The notes: generated by a model from the sequence alone, not told the origin. A stretch of 64,000 nt of DNA from Arthrobacter sp. 131MFCol6.1 (GCF_000374925.1 NZ_KB895548.1:117919-181918); one strand, 5' to 3'; positions 18,757-29,117 are shown, counted from the stretch's first letter. Translations and numbers: made by a program.

Positions 18757-20568
18757 GTGAATAATCCGGCCGAATTGGTTGTCCCCAGAGTCCAGGCTGC
18801 AATTGCCACCGCGTTTGGCGAAGAGTTCCGGCAGACGGACCCGGTGGTCAGGCCCTCCCAGTTCGCGGACATCCAGATCAACGCCGCCATGGCCCTGGCC
18901 AAGAAGGCCGGCCTGCCGCCGCGGGACGCCGCCGCCAAGATCGTGGAAGCCCTGAACCTCGACGGCATTTGCACCAGTGTGGAAATCTCCGGGCCCGGCT
19001 TCATCAACCTGAGCTTTGACGGTACCTGGATCGAGGAACTGCTCAATGCAGAGTCGGTCCAGGCCGCGTCCCCGGCCACGGCCGTCACGCCCGCCGCGAC
19101 ACCGCAGCGCGTCGTCGTCGACTATTCCTCCCCGAACGTCGCCAAGGAAATGCACGTCGGCCACCTGCGCACCACCGTGGTGGGGGACAGCCTCGTCAAG
19201 GTGCTCGAAGCCCTCGGCGACACCGTGATCCGGCAGAACCACATCGGTGACTGGGGCACCCCGTTCGGGATGCTGATCGAACACTGGCTGGAGATCGGCG
19301 AGGACTCCCCGGAGGCGGCGCTGCTGGTGGAGGACCCCAGCGCCTTCTACCAGGCCGCCCGGGCCAAGTTTGATGCCTCCGCCACCGACGAGGACGGCTT
19401 CGCCACCCGGGCCCGGCTCCGCGTCGTGGCCCTGCAGGGCGGCGACCAGGAGACCTTCGCCGTCTGGCAGCGGCTGGTCGCGCAGTCCAAGCGCTACTTC
19501 AACGCCATCTACTCCACCCTCGGCATCAGCCTTACCGATGACCACATCGCCGGCGAAAGCTCCTACGACGCGCATCTGGCACAGCTGTGCCAGGAACTCG
19601 AGGAACGCGGCCTCGCCCGGATCAGCGACGGCGCCCTGTGCACCTTCCCGGCAGGCTTTACCGGCCGCGACGGGCAGCCGCTGCCGCTGATTATCCGCAA
19701 GTCCGACGGCGGCTACGGCTACGGCACCACGGACCTCGCCACCATCCGCTACCGGGTCCGCGACCTGGAGGCCAACCGGATCCTCTACGTCGTGGGCGCC
19801 CCGCAGAACGTCCACCTGCGCATGGTCATGGCCACGGCCCGGGACGCCGGCTGGCTTCCGGAGACGGTCGAGGCCGTGCATGTGCAGATCGGCAACGTGC
19901 TCGGCGAGGACGGGAAAATCCTCAAATCCCGCTCCGGTGCCCCGGTGAAGCTCATGGCCCTGCTCGAAGAGGCCGTGGACCGGGCCCGCGCCGTCATTGA
20001 CGCGAGCCGGCCCGAGCTCAGCGAGGCGGAGCGCGCGGTGACCGCCCGCCAGGTGGGCATCGGCGCCGTCAAGTACGCCGACCTCTCCACCGGCCACGAC
20101 ACCGAGTACGTCTTCGACTTCGACCGCATGCTCGCCCTCAGCGGCAACACCGGACCCTATGTGCAGTACGCTGCGGCCCGGATCCGCTCCATCCTGCGCA
20201 AAGCCGGGGTACTGGAACAGATCACCGGCGCCGGCGGCACGCCGGCGGCCGGCACTCCGGCAGCCGAAGCATCCGGCGGACCCGCCACGGCGATCGCCGT
20301 CGTCGAACCCGCAGAACGCGCGCTGGCCCTGCACCTGCTGGAGTTCGACGCGACGCTGAACAAGGTGCGGGACGCGCTGGAGCCGCACCGGCTCTGCGGC
20401 TACCTCTTTGAGCTCGCGCAGCTTTTCACCACGTTCTACGACCAGTGCCCGGTGCTCAAGGCCGAGGAATCGGTCCGTGACTCGCGGCTGGCCCTGTGTG
20501 CGCTGGCGCTGCGCCGCCTCTCCGGCGGCCTGGAGCTGCTGGGCATCGAAACGCCGGAGAACATGTGA
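18757..20568 (+). CDS. argS: Arginine--tRNA ligase
   Basis: Charges tRNA-Arg in the cytoplasm. The 603 aa class I synthetase has the N-terminal additional domain (1-110), the HIGH-type motif as AKEMHVGHLRTTVVGD near 128-143, the QNHIGDWGTPFGMLIEH segment, and ILKSRSG near 390 in place of KMSKS, as usual for ArgRS. The C-terminal anticodon domain ends in the expected LCALALRRLSGGLELLGIETPE. Residues 486-510 hold a Gly/Ala/Pro-rich insertion. GTG is the start. Its TGA stop overlaps the menD GTG by 3 nt, so the two are co-translated. Confidence 0.97.
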   Translation: MNNPAELVVPRVQAAIATAFGEEFRQTDPVVRPSQFADIQINAAMALAKKAGLPPRDAAAKIVEALNLDGICTSVEISGPGFINLSFDGTWIEELLNAESVQAASPATAVTPAATPQRVVVDYSSPNVAKEMHVGHLRTTVVGDSLVKVLEALGDTVIRQNHIGDWGTPFGMLIEHWLEIGEDSPEAALLVEDPSAFYQAARAKFDASATDEDGFATRARLRVVALQGGDQETFAVWQRLVAQSKRYFNAIYSTLGISLTDDHIAGESSYDAHLAQLCQELEERGLARISDGALCTFPAGFTGRDGQPLPLIIRKSDGGYGYGTTDLATIRYRVRDLEANRILYVVGAPQNVHLRMVMATARDAGWLPETVEAVHVQIGNVLGEDGKILKSRSGAPVKLMALLEEAVDRARAVIDASRPELSEAERAVTARQVGIGAVKYADLSTGHDTEYVFDFDRMLALSGNTGPYVQYAAARIRSILRKAGVLEQITGAGGTPAAGTPAAEASGGPATAIAVVEPAERALALHLLEFDATLNKVRDALEPHRLCGYLFELAQLFTTFYDQCPVLKAEESVRDSRLALCALALRRLSGGLELLGIETPENM

Positions 20569-22298
20569 GTCCGGCGGATTCCGCTGCCGCCTCGCCCGCC
20601 CCCGGCCGCCTGACCGCGGTGGAGGCCGCGCGCGTCGCCGTCGACACGCTGCTCGCCGCCGGTGTGCGCCAGGTGGTGGTGTCGCCGGGATCGCGCTCGG
20701 CGCCCATGGCCTACGCCCTGGCCGAGGCCGAAGCCGCCGGACGGGTGGAGCTGCTGGTCCGGATCGACGAGCGGTCCGCCGGTTTCACAGCCCTGGGCCT
20801 CGCCCTGTCCGCCGGTGCCCCCGCCGCAGTCCTGACCACGTCCGGGACCGCCGTCGGCAACCTCCTCCCGGCCGTCATGGAGGCCAACCACGCCGCGGTG
20901 CCGCTCGTGGTGATCTCCGCCGACCGGCCCGAGGAACTGCGGGGAACCGGCGCCAACCAGACCACCTTGCAGCTGGACCTCTTTGGCGACCACGTCCGCT
21001 TCGCCGTCGACGTGCCCGCGGGCAGCGATCCGCAGCGCGCCGTCGAAACGGCCCTCAGCGCCGCCACCGGAGCCTTCGAGGACGCCCCGCCCGGGCCGGT
21101 GCAGCTCAACCTTGCCTTCCGCGACCCGCTGGTCCCGGCCGTGGGCGACGGGCTGCCCGCGGCGGCCGGACGCGGCATCTACCGGGCCGCCCGGAACCCC
21201 CTGGCCCTGGACTTTCCGGCCGCATCGACGGCGCTGCCGGAGCGGCGCACCGTGGTGCTGGCCGGGCACGACGCCGGCCCGGTCGCCGAGGCTTTCGCCC
21301 GCGCGCACGGCCTGCCGCTGCTGGCCGAACCGTCTTCCAACGCCCGCTTCGGCCCCAACGCGGTGGGCCCTTACCGGCTGCTGATCGAGCACTTCGGCGC
21401 GGACGCGGCACAGCCGATCGAACGCGTGGTCCTCTTCGGCCGGCCGACGCTCTCCCGGCCGGTGAGCGCGCTGCTGGAGCGGGCCGATGTCCCGTCGGCC
21501 CTGTACCAGCCCGTTCCGGTGGCCTGGTACGAACCCGGCCGCCGCACCGAACTGCCGCTGGAAACCCTGGCGGACCTGGCGGACTTCGCCGGCCGCGGAA
21601 CTGCCGCCTGGCTCGATGCCTGGCTGCTGGCAGGAGCCGCCGCGCAGCACGCCGTGGACCTGATCCTGGCCGCAGCCCCGGCCGCGACCGGCCCGTCGGT
21701 GGGCGCCGAGGTCTGGAAACACGCCCGCGGGCAGCTGGTCCTGGGCTCCTCGAACGGGATCCGCGACGTCGACCTCGCCGGGGCGCCGCCCGCGGAACCC
21801 CAGGCCACCATGTTCGCCAACCGGGGGCTGGCCGGGATCGACGGCACCACCTCCACCGCCACCGGGGTCGCCCTTGGCGGGGGCCAGGAAACCACCGTGT
21901 TCATGGGGGACGTGACGTTCCTGCACGACGCCGGGGGACTGCTGCTCGGGGCCGGCGAGGCCGAACCGCAGCTGCGGATCGTGGTGCTCAATGACGCCGG
22001 CGGTGCCATCTTCGGGCTCCTGGAACACGGCACAGTCGCCGCGGCGGGGCGCTACGGCGACGCCGTCGAACGTCTCTTCGCCACCCCGCAGCGCGTGGAC
22101 CTCGCCGCCCTGGCCGCGGCATACGGTGTCCCGCACCGCCAGGTCGGCACGACGGCGGAACTCGCCGAGGCGCTGTCCGGCCCGCTGGAGGGCCGCAGCA
22201 TCATCGAGGTGCGCACGGACCGGCACCGGCTCGGGGAACTGCACCGCGCCATCCGGGCCGCGGTGGCCACGGCCGTGGAGGGCCTCCCGCAGACGTAG
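20565..22298 (+). CDS. menD: 2-Succinyl-5-enolpyruvyl-6-hydroxy-3-cyclohexene-1-carboxylate synthase
   Basis: Thiamine-diphosphate enzyme joining isochorismate and 2-oxoglutarate (SEPHCHC synthase) in menaquinone synthesis. The 577 aa protein begins with VSPGSRSAPMAYAL near residue 43, RIDERSAGFTALGLA near 67 and TSGTAVGNLLPAVMEA near 92, all typical of MenD. The C-terminal TPP domain has GDVTFLHDAGGLL near 447 and VLNDAGGAIFGLLEH near 478. GTG at 20565 is the start because it overlaps the argS stop; longer frames reach back into argS. A hairpin terminator follows. Confidence 0.93.
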   Translation: MSPADSAAASPAPGRLTAVEAARVAVDTLLAAGVRQVVVSPGSRSAPMAYALAEAEAAGRVELLVRIDERSAGFTALGLALSAGAPAAVLTTSGTAVGNLLPAVMEANHAAVPLVVISADRPEELRGTGANQTTLQLDLFGDHVRFAVDVPAGSDPQRAVETALSAATGAFEDAPPGPVQLNLAFRDPLVPAVGDGLPAAAGRGIYRAARNPLALDFPAASTALPERRTVVLAGHDAGPVAEAFARAHGLPLLAEPSSNARFGPNAVGPYRLLIEHFGADAAQPIERVVLFGRPTLSRPVSALLERADVPSALYQPVPVAWYEPGRRTELPLETLADLADFAGRGTAAWLDAWLLAGAAAQHAVDLILAAAPAATGPSVGAEVWKHARGQLVLGSSNGIRDVDLAGAPPAEPQATMFANRGLAGIDGTTSTATGVALGGGQETTVFMGDVTFLHDAGGLLLGAGEAEPQLRIVVLNDAGGAIFGLLEHGTVAAAGRYGDAVERLFATPQRVDLAALAAAYGVPHRQVGTTAELAEALSGPLEGRSIIEVRTDRHRLGELHRAIRAAVATAVEGLPQT

Positions 22299-22320
22299 CG
22301 CACGTTTCCGCACCGAAAAA

Positions 22321-22357
22321 GGACAGCCGCCACGTGGATCCACGTAGCGGCTGCCCT
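22321..22357. terminator. Terminator hairpin between menD and the convergent ABC operon
   Basis: Stem of about 17 bp with one mismatch and a short loop (AGCCGC...GCGGCT arms) between two convergent 3' ends, followed by a short T-rich tract on the + strand. Confidence 0.7.
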
Positions 22358-22379
22358 TATTCGATGCGGAATACCGGAA

Positions 22380-23156
22380 CTACAGCACCCGGCTCAGGAA
22401 CTCCTTGGTGCGGGGGTGCTGGGGATTGGCCAGAACCTCCCGCGGGTCGCCCGACTCCACAACGACGCCGCCGTCCATGAAGGTCAGGCGGTCACCGACC
22501 TCCCGGGCAAAGCCGATCTCGTGGGTCACCACAATCATGGTCATGCCCGACTTGGCGAGGTCCTTCATCACGTTCAGGACATCGCCCACGAGTTCCGGGT
22601 CGAGCGCGGACGTGGGCTCATCGAACAGCATGAGTTCGGGGTCCATGGCCAGGGCCCGGGCAATAGCCACGCGCTGCTGCTGGCCGCCGGAGAGCTGCGA
22701 GGGGTAGTGTCCGGCGCGGTCGCCGAGACCCACCCGGTCCAGCAGCTCCAGGGCGCGTTTGCGCGCGACGGCCTTTGACTGGCCCTTGACCTGGACCGGG
22801 GCTTCCATGACGTTCTGCAGCGCGGTCTTGTGCGGGAACAGGTTGAAGCGCTGGAAGACCATGCCGATCTCGCGGCGCTGGGCGGCGATTTCCTTGGTCT
22901 TCAGGTCATGGAGCCTGCCCTTGACCTCGCGGTAGCCGATGAGGTCGCCGCCAACCGAAATACGCCCGGCACTGATGGTCTCCAGCAGGTTCACGCAGCG
23001 CAGCATGGTGGACTTGCCCGAACCGGACGGGCCGATCACAACGGACACCTCGCCCTGGTTGACGGTCAGGTCGATGCCACGCAGCACGTGGTGTGTTCCG
23101 TAGTACTTGTGAAGGCCCTCGATCTTGACCAACGGCTGCTCAGTGGTGATCGTCAT
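22380..23156 (-). CDS. Polar amino acid ABC transporter, ATP-binding protein
   Basis: A 258 aa ABC ATPase of the GlnQ/PAAT class: Walker [10 protein letters not shown] near residue 42, Q-loop [10 protein letters not shown] near 100, signature [17 protein letters not shown] near 158 and Walker [15 protein letters not shown]. The [21 protein letters not shown] block is the classic glutamine/glutamate importer type. It is the last gene of a three-gene − strand operon (binding protein, permease, ATPase) and overlaps the permease stop by 4 nt. Actual substrate (glutamine, glutamate, cystine or other) is not determined by sequence. Confidence 0.92.
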   Translation of the reverse strand: MTITTEQPLVKIEGLHKYYGTHHVLRGIDLTVNQGEVSVVIGPSGSGKSTMLRCVNLLETISAGRISVGGDLIGYREVKGRLHDLKTKEIAAQRREIGMVFQRFNLFPHKTALQNVMEAPVQVKGQSKAVARKRALELLDRVGLGDRAGHYPSQLSGGQQQRVAIARALAMDPELMLFDEPTSALDPELVGDVLNVMKDLAKSGMTMIVVTHEIGFAREVGDRLTFMDGGVVVESGDPREVLANPQHPRTKEFLSRVL

Positions 23157-24124
23157 TTCGCCTCCTCCTCGGGGAAGTCCATCTTGAGGTCCGGCTCGGC
23201 CTTGGCACTGGGGGCCACGGCCGCGGACGCCTTGGCGGCAGCGGGGTTGATCGCTGCCGGAACCCGGTTGTCCACGCCCTTGCCGTAGTGCGCCTCAATG
23301 AAGTGCTGGCCCACCATCAGGATGCTGGTGATGACGAGGTACCAGAAAGCAGCGACAATCAGCAGCGGAATGGGAAGGTAAATCCGGTTGGCCAGGGCGT
23401 TCGTCGCGAAGGTCAGGTCCAGCGTGAACGGCACCGCCAGGACCAGCGACGTGGTCTTCAGCATGCCGATGGTCTCGTTGCCGGTGGGCGGCACGATGAC
23501 GCGCATAGCCTGCGGCAGGATGATACGCCGCATGATCTTGCCCTTTGTCATGCCGAGGGCCTCGGCGGCCTCACTCTGGCCCTGGTCCACGGACTTCAGG
23601 CCGGCCCGGAAGATCTCGGCGAGGTACGCGGACTCATTCAGACCCAGGCCCAGGATGGCCGGGATCAGGCCGTGGGTGGGGTCCGAGGTCACCCAGGTGA
23701 CTAGGTCAGGACCAAACGGGATTCCTAGGACGATCGTCGGATAGAGAACAGTCGCGAGTCCCCAGAAGAGCAGCTGGGTGTAGATCGGGGTGCCGCGGAA
23801 GAACCAGACCCAGGTCCAGCTGGACCAGCGGAACACCGGGTTATCGGACTGCCGCATGAAGGCCAGCAGGATGGCCAGAACAATAGCCAGGACCATAGAG
23901 GCAAAGGTCAGGACCAGGGTCCAGACAACGCCCTGGACCACCTTGGTGTCCAGGATGTAGGTGCCGACGACATCCCAGCGGAAGTTGGGGTTAGTGAACA
24001 GGCTCTGCAGGAAGCCGATAAGGACGGCGATGATGATGGCGGCGCTGATCCAGCGGCCGGGGTGCCGCACCGGCACCGCATTGTTCAGTACCGGAGCTGC
24101 TTCAGTGTCCTGCTGGCTGTCCAT
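23153..24124 (-). CDS. Polar amino acid ABC transporter, permease
   Basis: A 323 aa inner-membrane permease of the HisM/GlnP class. It has the N-terminal substrate-domain helices ([23 protein letters not shown]), the family motif [17 protein letters not shown], and the EAA loop [34 protein letters not shown] near 195-228 that docks on the ATPase. A hydrophilic Ala/Lys-rich tail of about 40 residues follows the last helix, which is unusual. The ATG at 24124 is preferred to a TTG at 24163 that would lie at the upstream stop. A single permease presumably forms a homodimer. Confidence 0.9.
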   Translation of the reverse strand: MDSQQDTEAAPVLNNAVPVRHPGRWISAAIIIAVLIGFLQSLFTNPNFRWDVVGTYILDTKVVQGVVWTLVLTFASMVLAIVLAILLAFMRQSDNPVFRWSSWTWVWFFRGTPIYTQLLFWGLATVLYPTIVLGIPFGPDLVTWVTSDPTHGLIPAILGLGLNESAYLAEIFRAGLKSVDQGQSEAAEALGMTKGKIMRRIILPQAMRVIVPPTGNETIGMLKTTSLVLAVPFTLDLTFATNALANRIYLPIPLLIVAAFWYLVITSILMVGQHFIEAHYGKGVDNRVPAAINPAAAKASAAVAPSAKAEPDLKMDFPEEEAK

Positions 24125-24159
24125 CTCTGCCCCTGTTGCGGGTCCGGTTGTTGGAAGGC

Positions 24160-25113
24160 TCAAGACGCCGCCGCCGGGTTGACCTCGGACTTGGTGATGG
24201 CACCGTCGGTGACGCCCCAGCCCTCAAGGATCTTCTTGTAGGAGCCGTCTTCCATCAGCTTGGTCATGGTCTTCTGGACGACGTCGGCCAGCGCCATGTC
24301 CGACTTGGCGACGGCGATGCCCTGGGGAGCAGAATCGTAGACCTCGCCGAGCTTCTCGATCTGGCCGTTGGTCTGGGTCAGTGCGTATCCGATGATGGGG
24401 GAGTCGGCGGCCATGGCATCGATGCTGCCGTTGACCAGTCGGGTGGTGATGTCCGTCTGGGTCTTGAGCGTCACGATGTTGATGGGCTGCTTGCCCTCGG
24501 CGATGCACTTCTTATTGCGGTCCGAGAGGTCCGGATCTTCCTGGATGGTGCCGGTCTGCACACCAATGGACTTGCCGCACAGGTCATCGAGGGAGATCTT
24601 CTTCGGGTTGCCCTTCTGCACGGCCCAGCCGGTACCTGCCTGGTAGTAGCTGACCATGTTCACCGCGGCAAGCCGTTCCGGGTTGATCGTGAAGGAAGAG
24701 ATGCCGAGGTCGTACTTCGGGCCGAGGGCCGGAAGGATGCCGGTGAATTCAGCCGTCTGGACCTGGACCTTCAGGCCGAGCGCGGCGCCGATCGCCTTGG
24801 CGATGTCGACGTCGTAGCCCACGGGGGTCTGGCCGTCGGTGCCGAGGAATTCCGCGGGGGCGTAGGAGGTATCCGAGCCCACGGTCAGAGTGCCTTTGGC
24901 CTTGATCGACTCGGGCAACGCGGCCGCCAGGGCATCGTCCTTCTGGATCGTGCTGGGGTCAAAGCTGGCCGCGGCACTGCCCGAAGCGGTTGCCGCGCCG
25001 CCGGTCCCGGTCTCGGAGGCGTTCGTGCAGGCCGTGAGGGCCAATGCGCTCACGGCGAGCACCGTGGCGACCTTCAGTGCGGGGTTGCTCAGGAGCGAAG
25101 GGGAGATCTGCAT
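24160..25113 (-). CDS. Polar amino acid ABC transporter, substrate-binding lipoprotein
   Basis: A 317 aa periplasmic-type binding protein anchored as a lipoprotein: signal peptide ALKVATVLAVSALALTAC with the lipobox Cys at residue 28. The family 3 solute-binding signature is visible (GYDVDIAKAIGAALGLKVQVQTAEFTGILPAL), then DLGISSFTINPERL. Family 3 proteins bind polar or charged amino acids. ATG 25113 is supported by AAGG and the correctly placed signal peptide; an upstream in-frame extension is rejected. First gene of the operon; a TATAAAT sequence lies about 45 nt upstream. Confidence 0.92.
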   Translation of the reverse strand: MQISPSLLSNPALKVATVLAVSALALTACTNASETGTGGAATASGSAAASFDPSTIQKDDALAAALPESIKAKGTLTVGSDTSYAPAEFLGTDGQTPVGYDVDIAKAIGAALGLKVQVQTAEFTGILPALGPKYDLGISSFTINPERLAAVNMVSYYQAGTGWAVQKGNPKKISLDDLCGKSIGVQTGTIQEDPDLSDRNKKCIAEGKQPINIVTLKTQTDITTRLVNGSIDAMAADSPIIGYALTQTNGQIEKLGEVYDSAPQGIAVAKSDMALADVVQKTMTKLMEDGSYKKILEGWGVTDGAITKSEVNPAAAS

Positions 25114-25154
25114 TTTCTTACCTTTTGTTGCCGGAGGGATGCATAACGAGGCCG

Positions 25155-25161
25155 ATTTATA
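25155..25161 (-). promoter_or_regulatory. AT-rich -10-like element of the amino acid ABC operon
   Basis: TATAAAT on the − strand, about 45 nt before the binding-protein ATG, in the most AT-rich stretch nearby. No convincing -35 box. Confidence 0.35.
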
Positions 25162-25352
25162 GTGTATCGCCGAACAAGAGATGTACGTCACAGAAAACTA
25201 AGTTTCACTATTGGATAACTAAACCAGACCCAAATGCAATATCTTCAATGCCCGCTCTGTCTGTGATCCCGGATTCCTGCCCGTTCGACGGCTCGCGCGG
25301 TGCCAGATCGGTGTGTCCAATTCGCCAGGGCCGGTGCCGCCAGCACCACGGG

Positions 25353-26771
25353 CTAGCTGCTGATGCCGAGCGACTCCAGCATGGGGCGGAACTTCGCCCA
25401 CGTCTCGGCGAGCTCGGTCTCGGGAACCGAGCCGTCCACCACGCCACAGCCCGCGTAGAGCCGGACCGTGTGCGGGGATTCGATGACGGCGCCGCGCAGG
25501 GCGATGCCCCACTCGCCGTTGCCGGCCGCGTCGAGCCAGCCGACCGGCCCGGCGTACGGGCCGCGGTCCAGATGCTCGAGCTTGCGGATGAGCGCCCCGG
25601 CCACAGTGGTGGGAGTGCCGCACACGGCCGCAGTCGGATGCAGTGCATTGATCAGGGCCAGGCAGGTGGGGACGTGGCCTTCCACCTCGGCCAGTTCGGC
25701 CTTGACGTCCGACGCCAGATGCCACACATTGGGCAGTTCGAGGATGAAGGGCTCGCTGTGCGCGTTCATGGCCTCGGAAAACGGGGCCAGTTGCGTGGTC
25801 AGGGACTGGATCGCGATGTCGTGTTCGTGCCGCTGCTTCTCGGAGCCGGCGAGGACGCGCTCGGCGAATTCCAGCGGGGAGCCGTCCATGCCGTCGGCGT
25901 CGCGGCGGTCCAGGGTGCCGGCCAGGACCCGGGCCTGTGCGGTGCGGCCCTCCACCTGGATCAGCATCTCCGGCGTAGCCCCCACCAGCCCGTCCACACC
26001 GTACGTCCAGCATTCGCGGTACCGGGCGGACAGCTCGCGGAGCACCTGGGCGGCCTTGACGCCGGTGGGGACGGTGGCCACGACGTCGCGGGCCAGTACC
26101 AGCTTCTCCAGGGCGCCGGTCCGGATCTCTGCGACGCCGGCGGCAACGGCGGCCATCCAGTCTTCCTCGCTGAGCGAGCCGGTGTGCAACGTGGCCCCTG
26201 CGGCCAAAGGCAAAGGACGTACGACGGCGCCACCCGCCTGCGCGGCCGCAGGCACCGGGTCGTCCACCACGGTCACTCGGGCCCCGGGACTTGTGCCGGG
26301 GTTGGCGCTGGCGCCGGGATTTGAGCCGGGGTTGGTGCTCGTGCTGCCAAGCCAGCGGTCCAGGGCGGCGCGGGCGCCGGCTTCGGTGAGTTCGCCGTCG
26401 TCGAACGTGAGCTGGGTCAGCCAGGCCTGGCCGTCGCGGAGCCCCACAGCGATTTCCGGGACCAGCAGCCGGGATTCATGGGCGGAAGCCTTGGAGAAGG
26501 CGAAGGATCCGAAGGCAACGGGGCCGGTGCCGGGGCAGCCCACACGGTCCTCGATCTCTGCCTCCAGGACCTGGTGGCGCCACCAGATGTCCGCCTCCAG
26601 GAACCGCTCGGGGCCGGTGGCGGTGAATCGGGCGATCTCGCCGAAGCCCACGAGCCCGGCCTCGCGGCGGGTCCAGCAGAGGACATCATCCCGGACCAGA
26701 AACGACGGCAGGCCCCCGGGGAAAGTTTCGGCATCGAGGGGAACTGTCAAGGTGCGGAACGTGCTCGTCAT
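25353..26771 (-). CDS. menF: Isochorismate synthase (MenF/EntC family)
   Basis: Converts chorismate to isochorismate, the entry to menaquinone (or to siderophore or salicylate) synthesis. The 472 aa protein has the chorismate-binding domain in its C-terminal two thirds: LEKLVLARDVV near 235, VRLYAGCGVVDGS near the end, HPTAAVCGTPT near 375, and SEKQRHEHDIAI near 313 with the conserved acidic residue. The N-terminal half is variable, with a short Asn/Pro/Gly-rich tract (TSTNPGSNPGASANPGT). With menC, menD and menG in the same 15 kb, a menaquinone role is most likely. It points away from menG. Confidence 0.88.
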   Translation of the reverse strand: MTSTFRTLTVPLDAETFPGGLPSFLVRDDVLCWTRREAGLVGFGEIARFTATGPERFLEADIWWRHQVLEAEIEDRVGCPGTGPVAFGSFAFSKASAHESRLLVPEIAVGLRDGQAWLTQLTFDDGELTEAGARAALDRWLGSTSTNPGSNPGASANPGTSPGARVTVVDDPVPAAAQAGGAVVRPLPLAAGATLHTGSLSEEDWMAAVAAGVAEIRTGALEKLVLARDVVATVPTGVKAAQVLRELSARYRECWTYGVDGLVGATPEMLIQVEGRTAQARVLAGTLDRRDADGMDGSPLEFAERVLAGSEKQRHEHDIAIQSLTTQLAPFSEAMNAHSEPFILELPNVWHLASDVKAELAEVEGHVPTCLALINALHPTAAVCGTPTTVAGALIRKLEHLDRGPYAGPVGWLDAAGNGEWGIALRGAVIESPHTVRLYAGCGVVDGSVPETELAETWAKFRPMLESLGISS

Positions 26772-26912
26772 GATGGCATAACACTAGCCCGTGATCGCCC
26801 GTTGGGTGGATATACACGAGTCGGCAGGGCCCGGACGAGGGTGCCGCGGCCGTTGCCGCAGGTGAAAGCCGCGTCAATTGACGGTCCGTTCGTGGGAGCG
26901 CCGATCATTTGA

Positions 26913-26918
26913 GACAAT
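26913..26918 (+). promoter_or_regulatory. Weak -10-like box upstream of menG
   Basis: GACAAT, 6 nt, GTG at 26925. The first base departs from TANNNT. Same spacing as the other leaderless candidates. Confidence 0.35.
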
Positions 26919-26924
26919 GTCAGG

Positions 26925-27716
26925 GTGAACCGAGCATCCTTGGATAAGCGTCCGGACGAAGTAGCCACGATGTTTGACGACGTCGCCCCCAAATACGACG
27001 TCGTCAACGACGTCCTGTCCTTGGGGCAGACGCGGCGTTGGCGCAAAGTGGTGGTCGAGGCCATGGGCGTATCGGCCGGCCAGCGCGTCCTGGACCTCGC
27101 CGCGGGCACGGGCACGTCCAGCGAGCCGTACGCCGACGCAGGCATCAACGTCATCGCCTGCGATTTCTCCCTCGGCATGCTCAAGGTGGGCAAGCGCCGC
27201 CGCCCGGACATCGACTTCATCGCCGGGGATGCCACCCGCCTGCCATTCGCCGACAACACCTTCGACGCCAGCACGATCTCCTTTGGCCTGCGCAACGTCA
27301 ACGAGCCGAAGAAGGCCCTGGCCGAGATGCTTCGGGTCACCAAGCCCGGCGGCCGGCTGGTCATCGCGGAGTTTTCCCAGCCGGTGGTGCCCCTGTGGCG
27401 CACCATGTACACCGAATACCTCATGCGGGCCCTGCCGGCCATCGCCGTCAAGGTCTCCTCCAACCCCGACGCCTACGTCTACCTCGCCGAGTCCATCCGG
27501 GCCTGGCCGGACCAGGACCACCTCGCGGCCTGGCTGCAGGAGGCTGGCTGGGAAACCGTCACCTACCGCAACCTCAGCGGCGGCATCGTCGCCGTGCACC
27601 GGGCCCAGAAACCGGCAGACCCCTCAACCGGCCCTGCCGCCGGCGCTGCGGCGCTGGCCGCCCATACCGGACCCGTCGCCAAGTTGCGCCGCAACATCAC
27701 CCGGCCCGGCCGATAG
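26925..27716 (+). CDS. menG: Demethylmenaquinone methyltransferase
   Basis: SAM-dependent C-methylation of demethylmenaquinone, the last ring step of menaquinone synthesis. The 263 aa protein has the UbiE/MenG features: [19 protein letters not shown] near residue 17, the SAM motif [16 protein letters not shown] near 53, [25 protein letters not shown] near 95 and the post-motif [15 protein letters not shown] hydrophilic tail of about 30 residues extends past the usual length. It starts a tight operon: the next gene follows after 12 nt and the third after 9 nt. Confidence 0.94.
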   Translation: MNRASLDKRPDEVATMFDDVAPKYDVVNDVLSLGQTRRWRKVVVEAMGVSAGQRVLDLAAGTGTSSEPYADAGINVIACDFSLGMLKVGKRRRPDIDFIAGDATRLPFADNTFDASTISFGLRNVNEPKKALAEMLRVTKPGGRLVIAEFSQPVVPLWRTMYTEYLMRALPAIAVKVSSNPDAYVYLAESIRAWPDQDHLAAWLQEAGWETVTYRNLSGGIVAVHRAQKPADPSTGPAAGAAALAAHTGPVAKLRRNITRPGR

Positions 27717-27728
27717 CCGATCCCTGCT

Positions 27729-29108
27729 GTGAATGTACTGATCGTCGGGGCGGGCCCGGCCGGATCCACCGCCGCCTACTACCTTGCCAAAGCCGGCATT
27801 GACGTCACGGTGCTGGAGAAAACCAGCTTTCCGCGCGAGAAGGTCTGCGGCGACGGACTCACCCCGCGCGCGGTCCGTGAGATCCAGAAGCTGGGACTCG
27901 CCCATCCCGAAACCGACGGCTGGCGGCGGAACAAGGGCCTGCGCCTGATCGCCGGCGGCCGCACGATCGAACTGCCCTGGCCGGAGGTTGCCGACTTCCC
28001 GCAGTACGGGCTGATCCGGACCCGGCTCGGCTTCGACGAACAGCTCGCCCGCCATGCCCAGTCCGCGGGCGCCGTCGTGCTCGAACGCCACAGCGTCACC
28101 GAGGCCCTCCGGTCCGAGGACGGCCGGGTGACCGGCGTGCGCGCCGCGCTGCTGGACAACTCCGGGCGCAAGACCGGCGAGACGCGCGACTTCAGTGCCG
28201 ACGTCGTCCTCGCCGCGGACGGGAACTCGACGCGCACCGCCGTCTCACTGGGCATCGGCAAGCGCGACGACCGCCCGCTCGGCGTGGCCGTGCGGACCTA
28301 CTTCACCTCGCCGCGGCACGAGGACGACTGGATGGAAGGCTGGCTCGAGCTTCCCGGCCGCGACGGCAAACTCCTGCCCGGCTACGGCTGGGTGTTCGGC
28401 GTCGGCGACGGCACCTCCAACGTGGGCCTGGGCATCCTGAACTCCTCGAAGGACTTCGGCAAGCTGGACTACAAGCAGGTGCTGCGCGAATGGACCGCCG
28501 GCATGCCCACCGACTGGGGCTTCACCCCGGAGAACCAGGTGGGCGAGATCCGCGGCGCCGCGCTGCCCATGGGCTTCAACCGCACCCCGCACTATTCTCC
28601 GGGCCTGCTGCTCCTCGGCGACGCCGGCGGCATGGTCTCCCCCTTCAACGGCGAGGGCATCTCCTACGCCATGGAGTCCGCACGCTTCGCGGCCGAATTC
28701 ATCGCCGACGCCGCTGCCCGGTCCGCGTCCGCCGGCTGGGGGTCCGGGACGGAGGCTGCCAGGGCCGCCGACGCGCACCTTGCCCGGTACGCCGACTACG
28801 TGCGGCAGCAGTGGGGCTCACACTTCACGCTGGGCCGGGCGTTCGCCGCCCTGATCGGCAAGCCGGCCGTCATGAAACTGGCCCTCCGGACCGGCATGCC
28901 TGTCCCCGTGCTCATGCGTTTCGTGGTGCGGATGCTGGCCAACCTCACCGATCCTGCCGCCAAGGGCTTTGAGGACCGGGTCATCCGGGTCCTGGAGTCC
29001 CTGGTTCCAGCCACGTCCAATCAGGCAACGTCCAACAAGGCCGCACCCACCACGGACAGTGTTCCGCGCTCCGGCACCAACTCCGCGGTTTCCGCAACAA
29101 AAAGTTAG
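27729..29108 (+). CDS. menJ: Geranylgeranyl reductase family FAD enzyme, probable menaquinone reductase MenJ
   Basis: A 459 aa FAD-dependent oxidoreductase. The Rossmann motif VLIVGAGPAGSTAAYYLAKAG is at the very N-terminus, followed by EKTSFPREKVCGDGLTPRAV (the typical VCGDGLT segment near residue 37), and GDAGGMVSPFNGEGISYAMESA near 297. In Mycobacterium tuberculosis the corresponding menG-menJ-grcC1 neighbourhood contains MenJ, which saturates one isoprene of the menaquinone tail. The same three-gene order here supports that role and agrees with MK-9(H2) in Arthrobacter. Substrate assignment is by context; GTG start. Confidence 0.75.
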   Translation: MNVLIVGAGPAGSTAAYYLAKAGIDVTVLEKTSFPREKVCGDGLTPRAVREIQKLGLAHPETDGWRRNKGLRLIAGGRTIELPWPEVADFPQYGLIRTRLGFDEQLARHAQSAGAVVLERHSVTEALRSEDGRVTGVRAALLDNSGRKTGETRDFSADVVLAADGNSTRTAVSLGIGKRDDRPLGVAVRTYFTSPRHEDDWMEGWLELPGRDGKLLPGYGWVFGVGDGTSNVGLGILNSSKDFGKLDYKQVLREWTAGMPTDWGFTPENQVGEIRGAALPMGFNRTPHYSPGLLLLGDAGGMVSPFNGEGISYAMESARFAAEFIADAAARSASAGWGSGTEAARAADAHLARYADYVRQQWGSHFTLGRAFAALIGKPAVMKLALRTGMPVPVLMRFVVRMLANLTDPAAKGFEDRVIRVLESLVPATSNQATSNKAAPTTDSVPRSGTNSAVSATKS

Positions 29109-29117
29109 GGTTAACCC

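Noticed and set aside
20436..22343. 635-codon open frame on the − strand across menD
   Set aside because: Shadow of menD, whose TPP and substrate motifs are all on the + strand.
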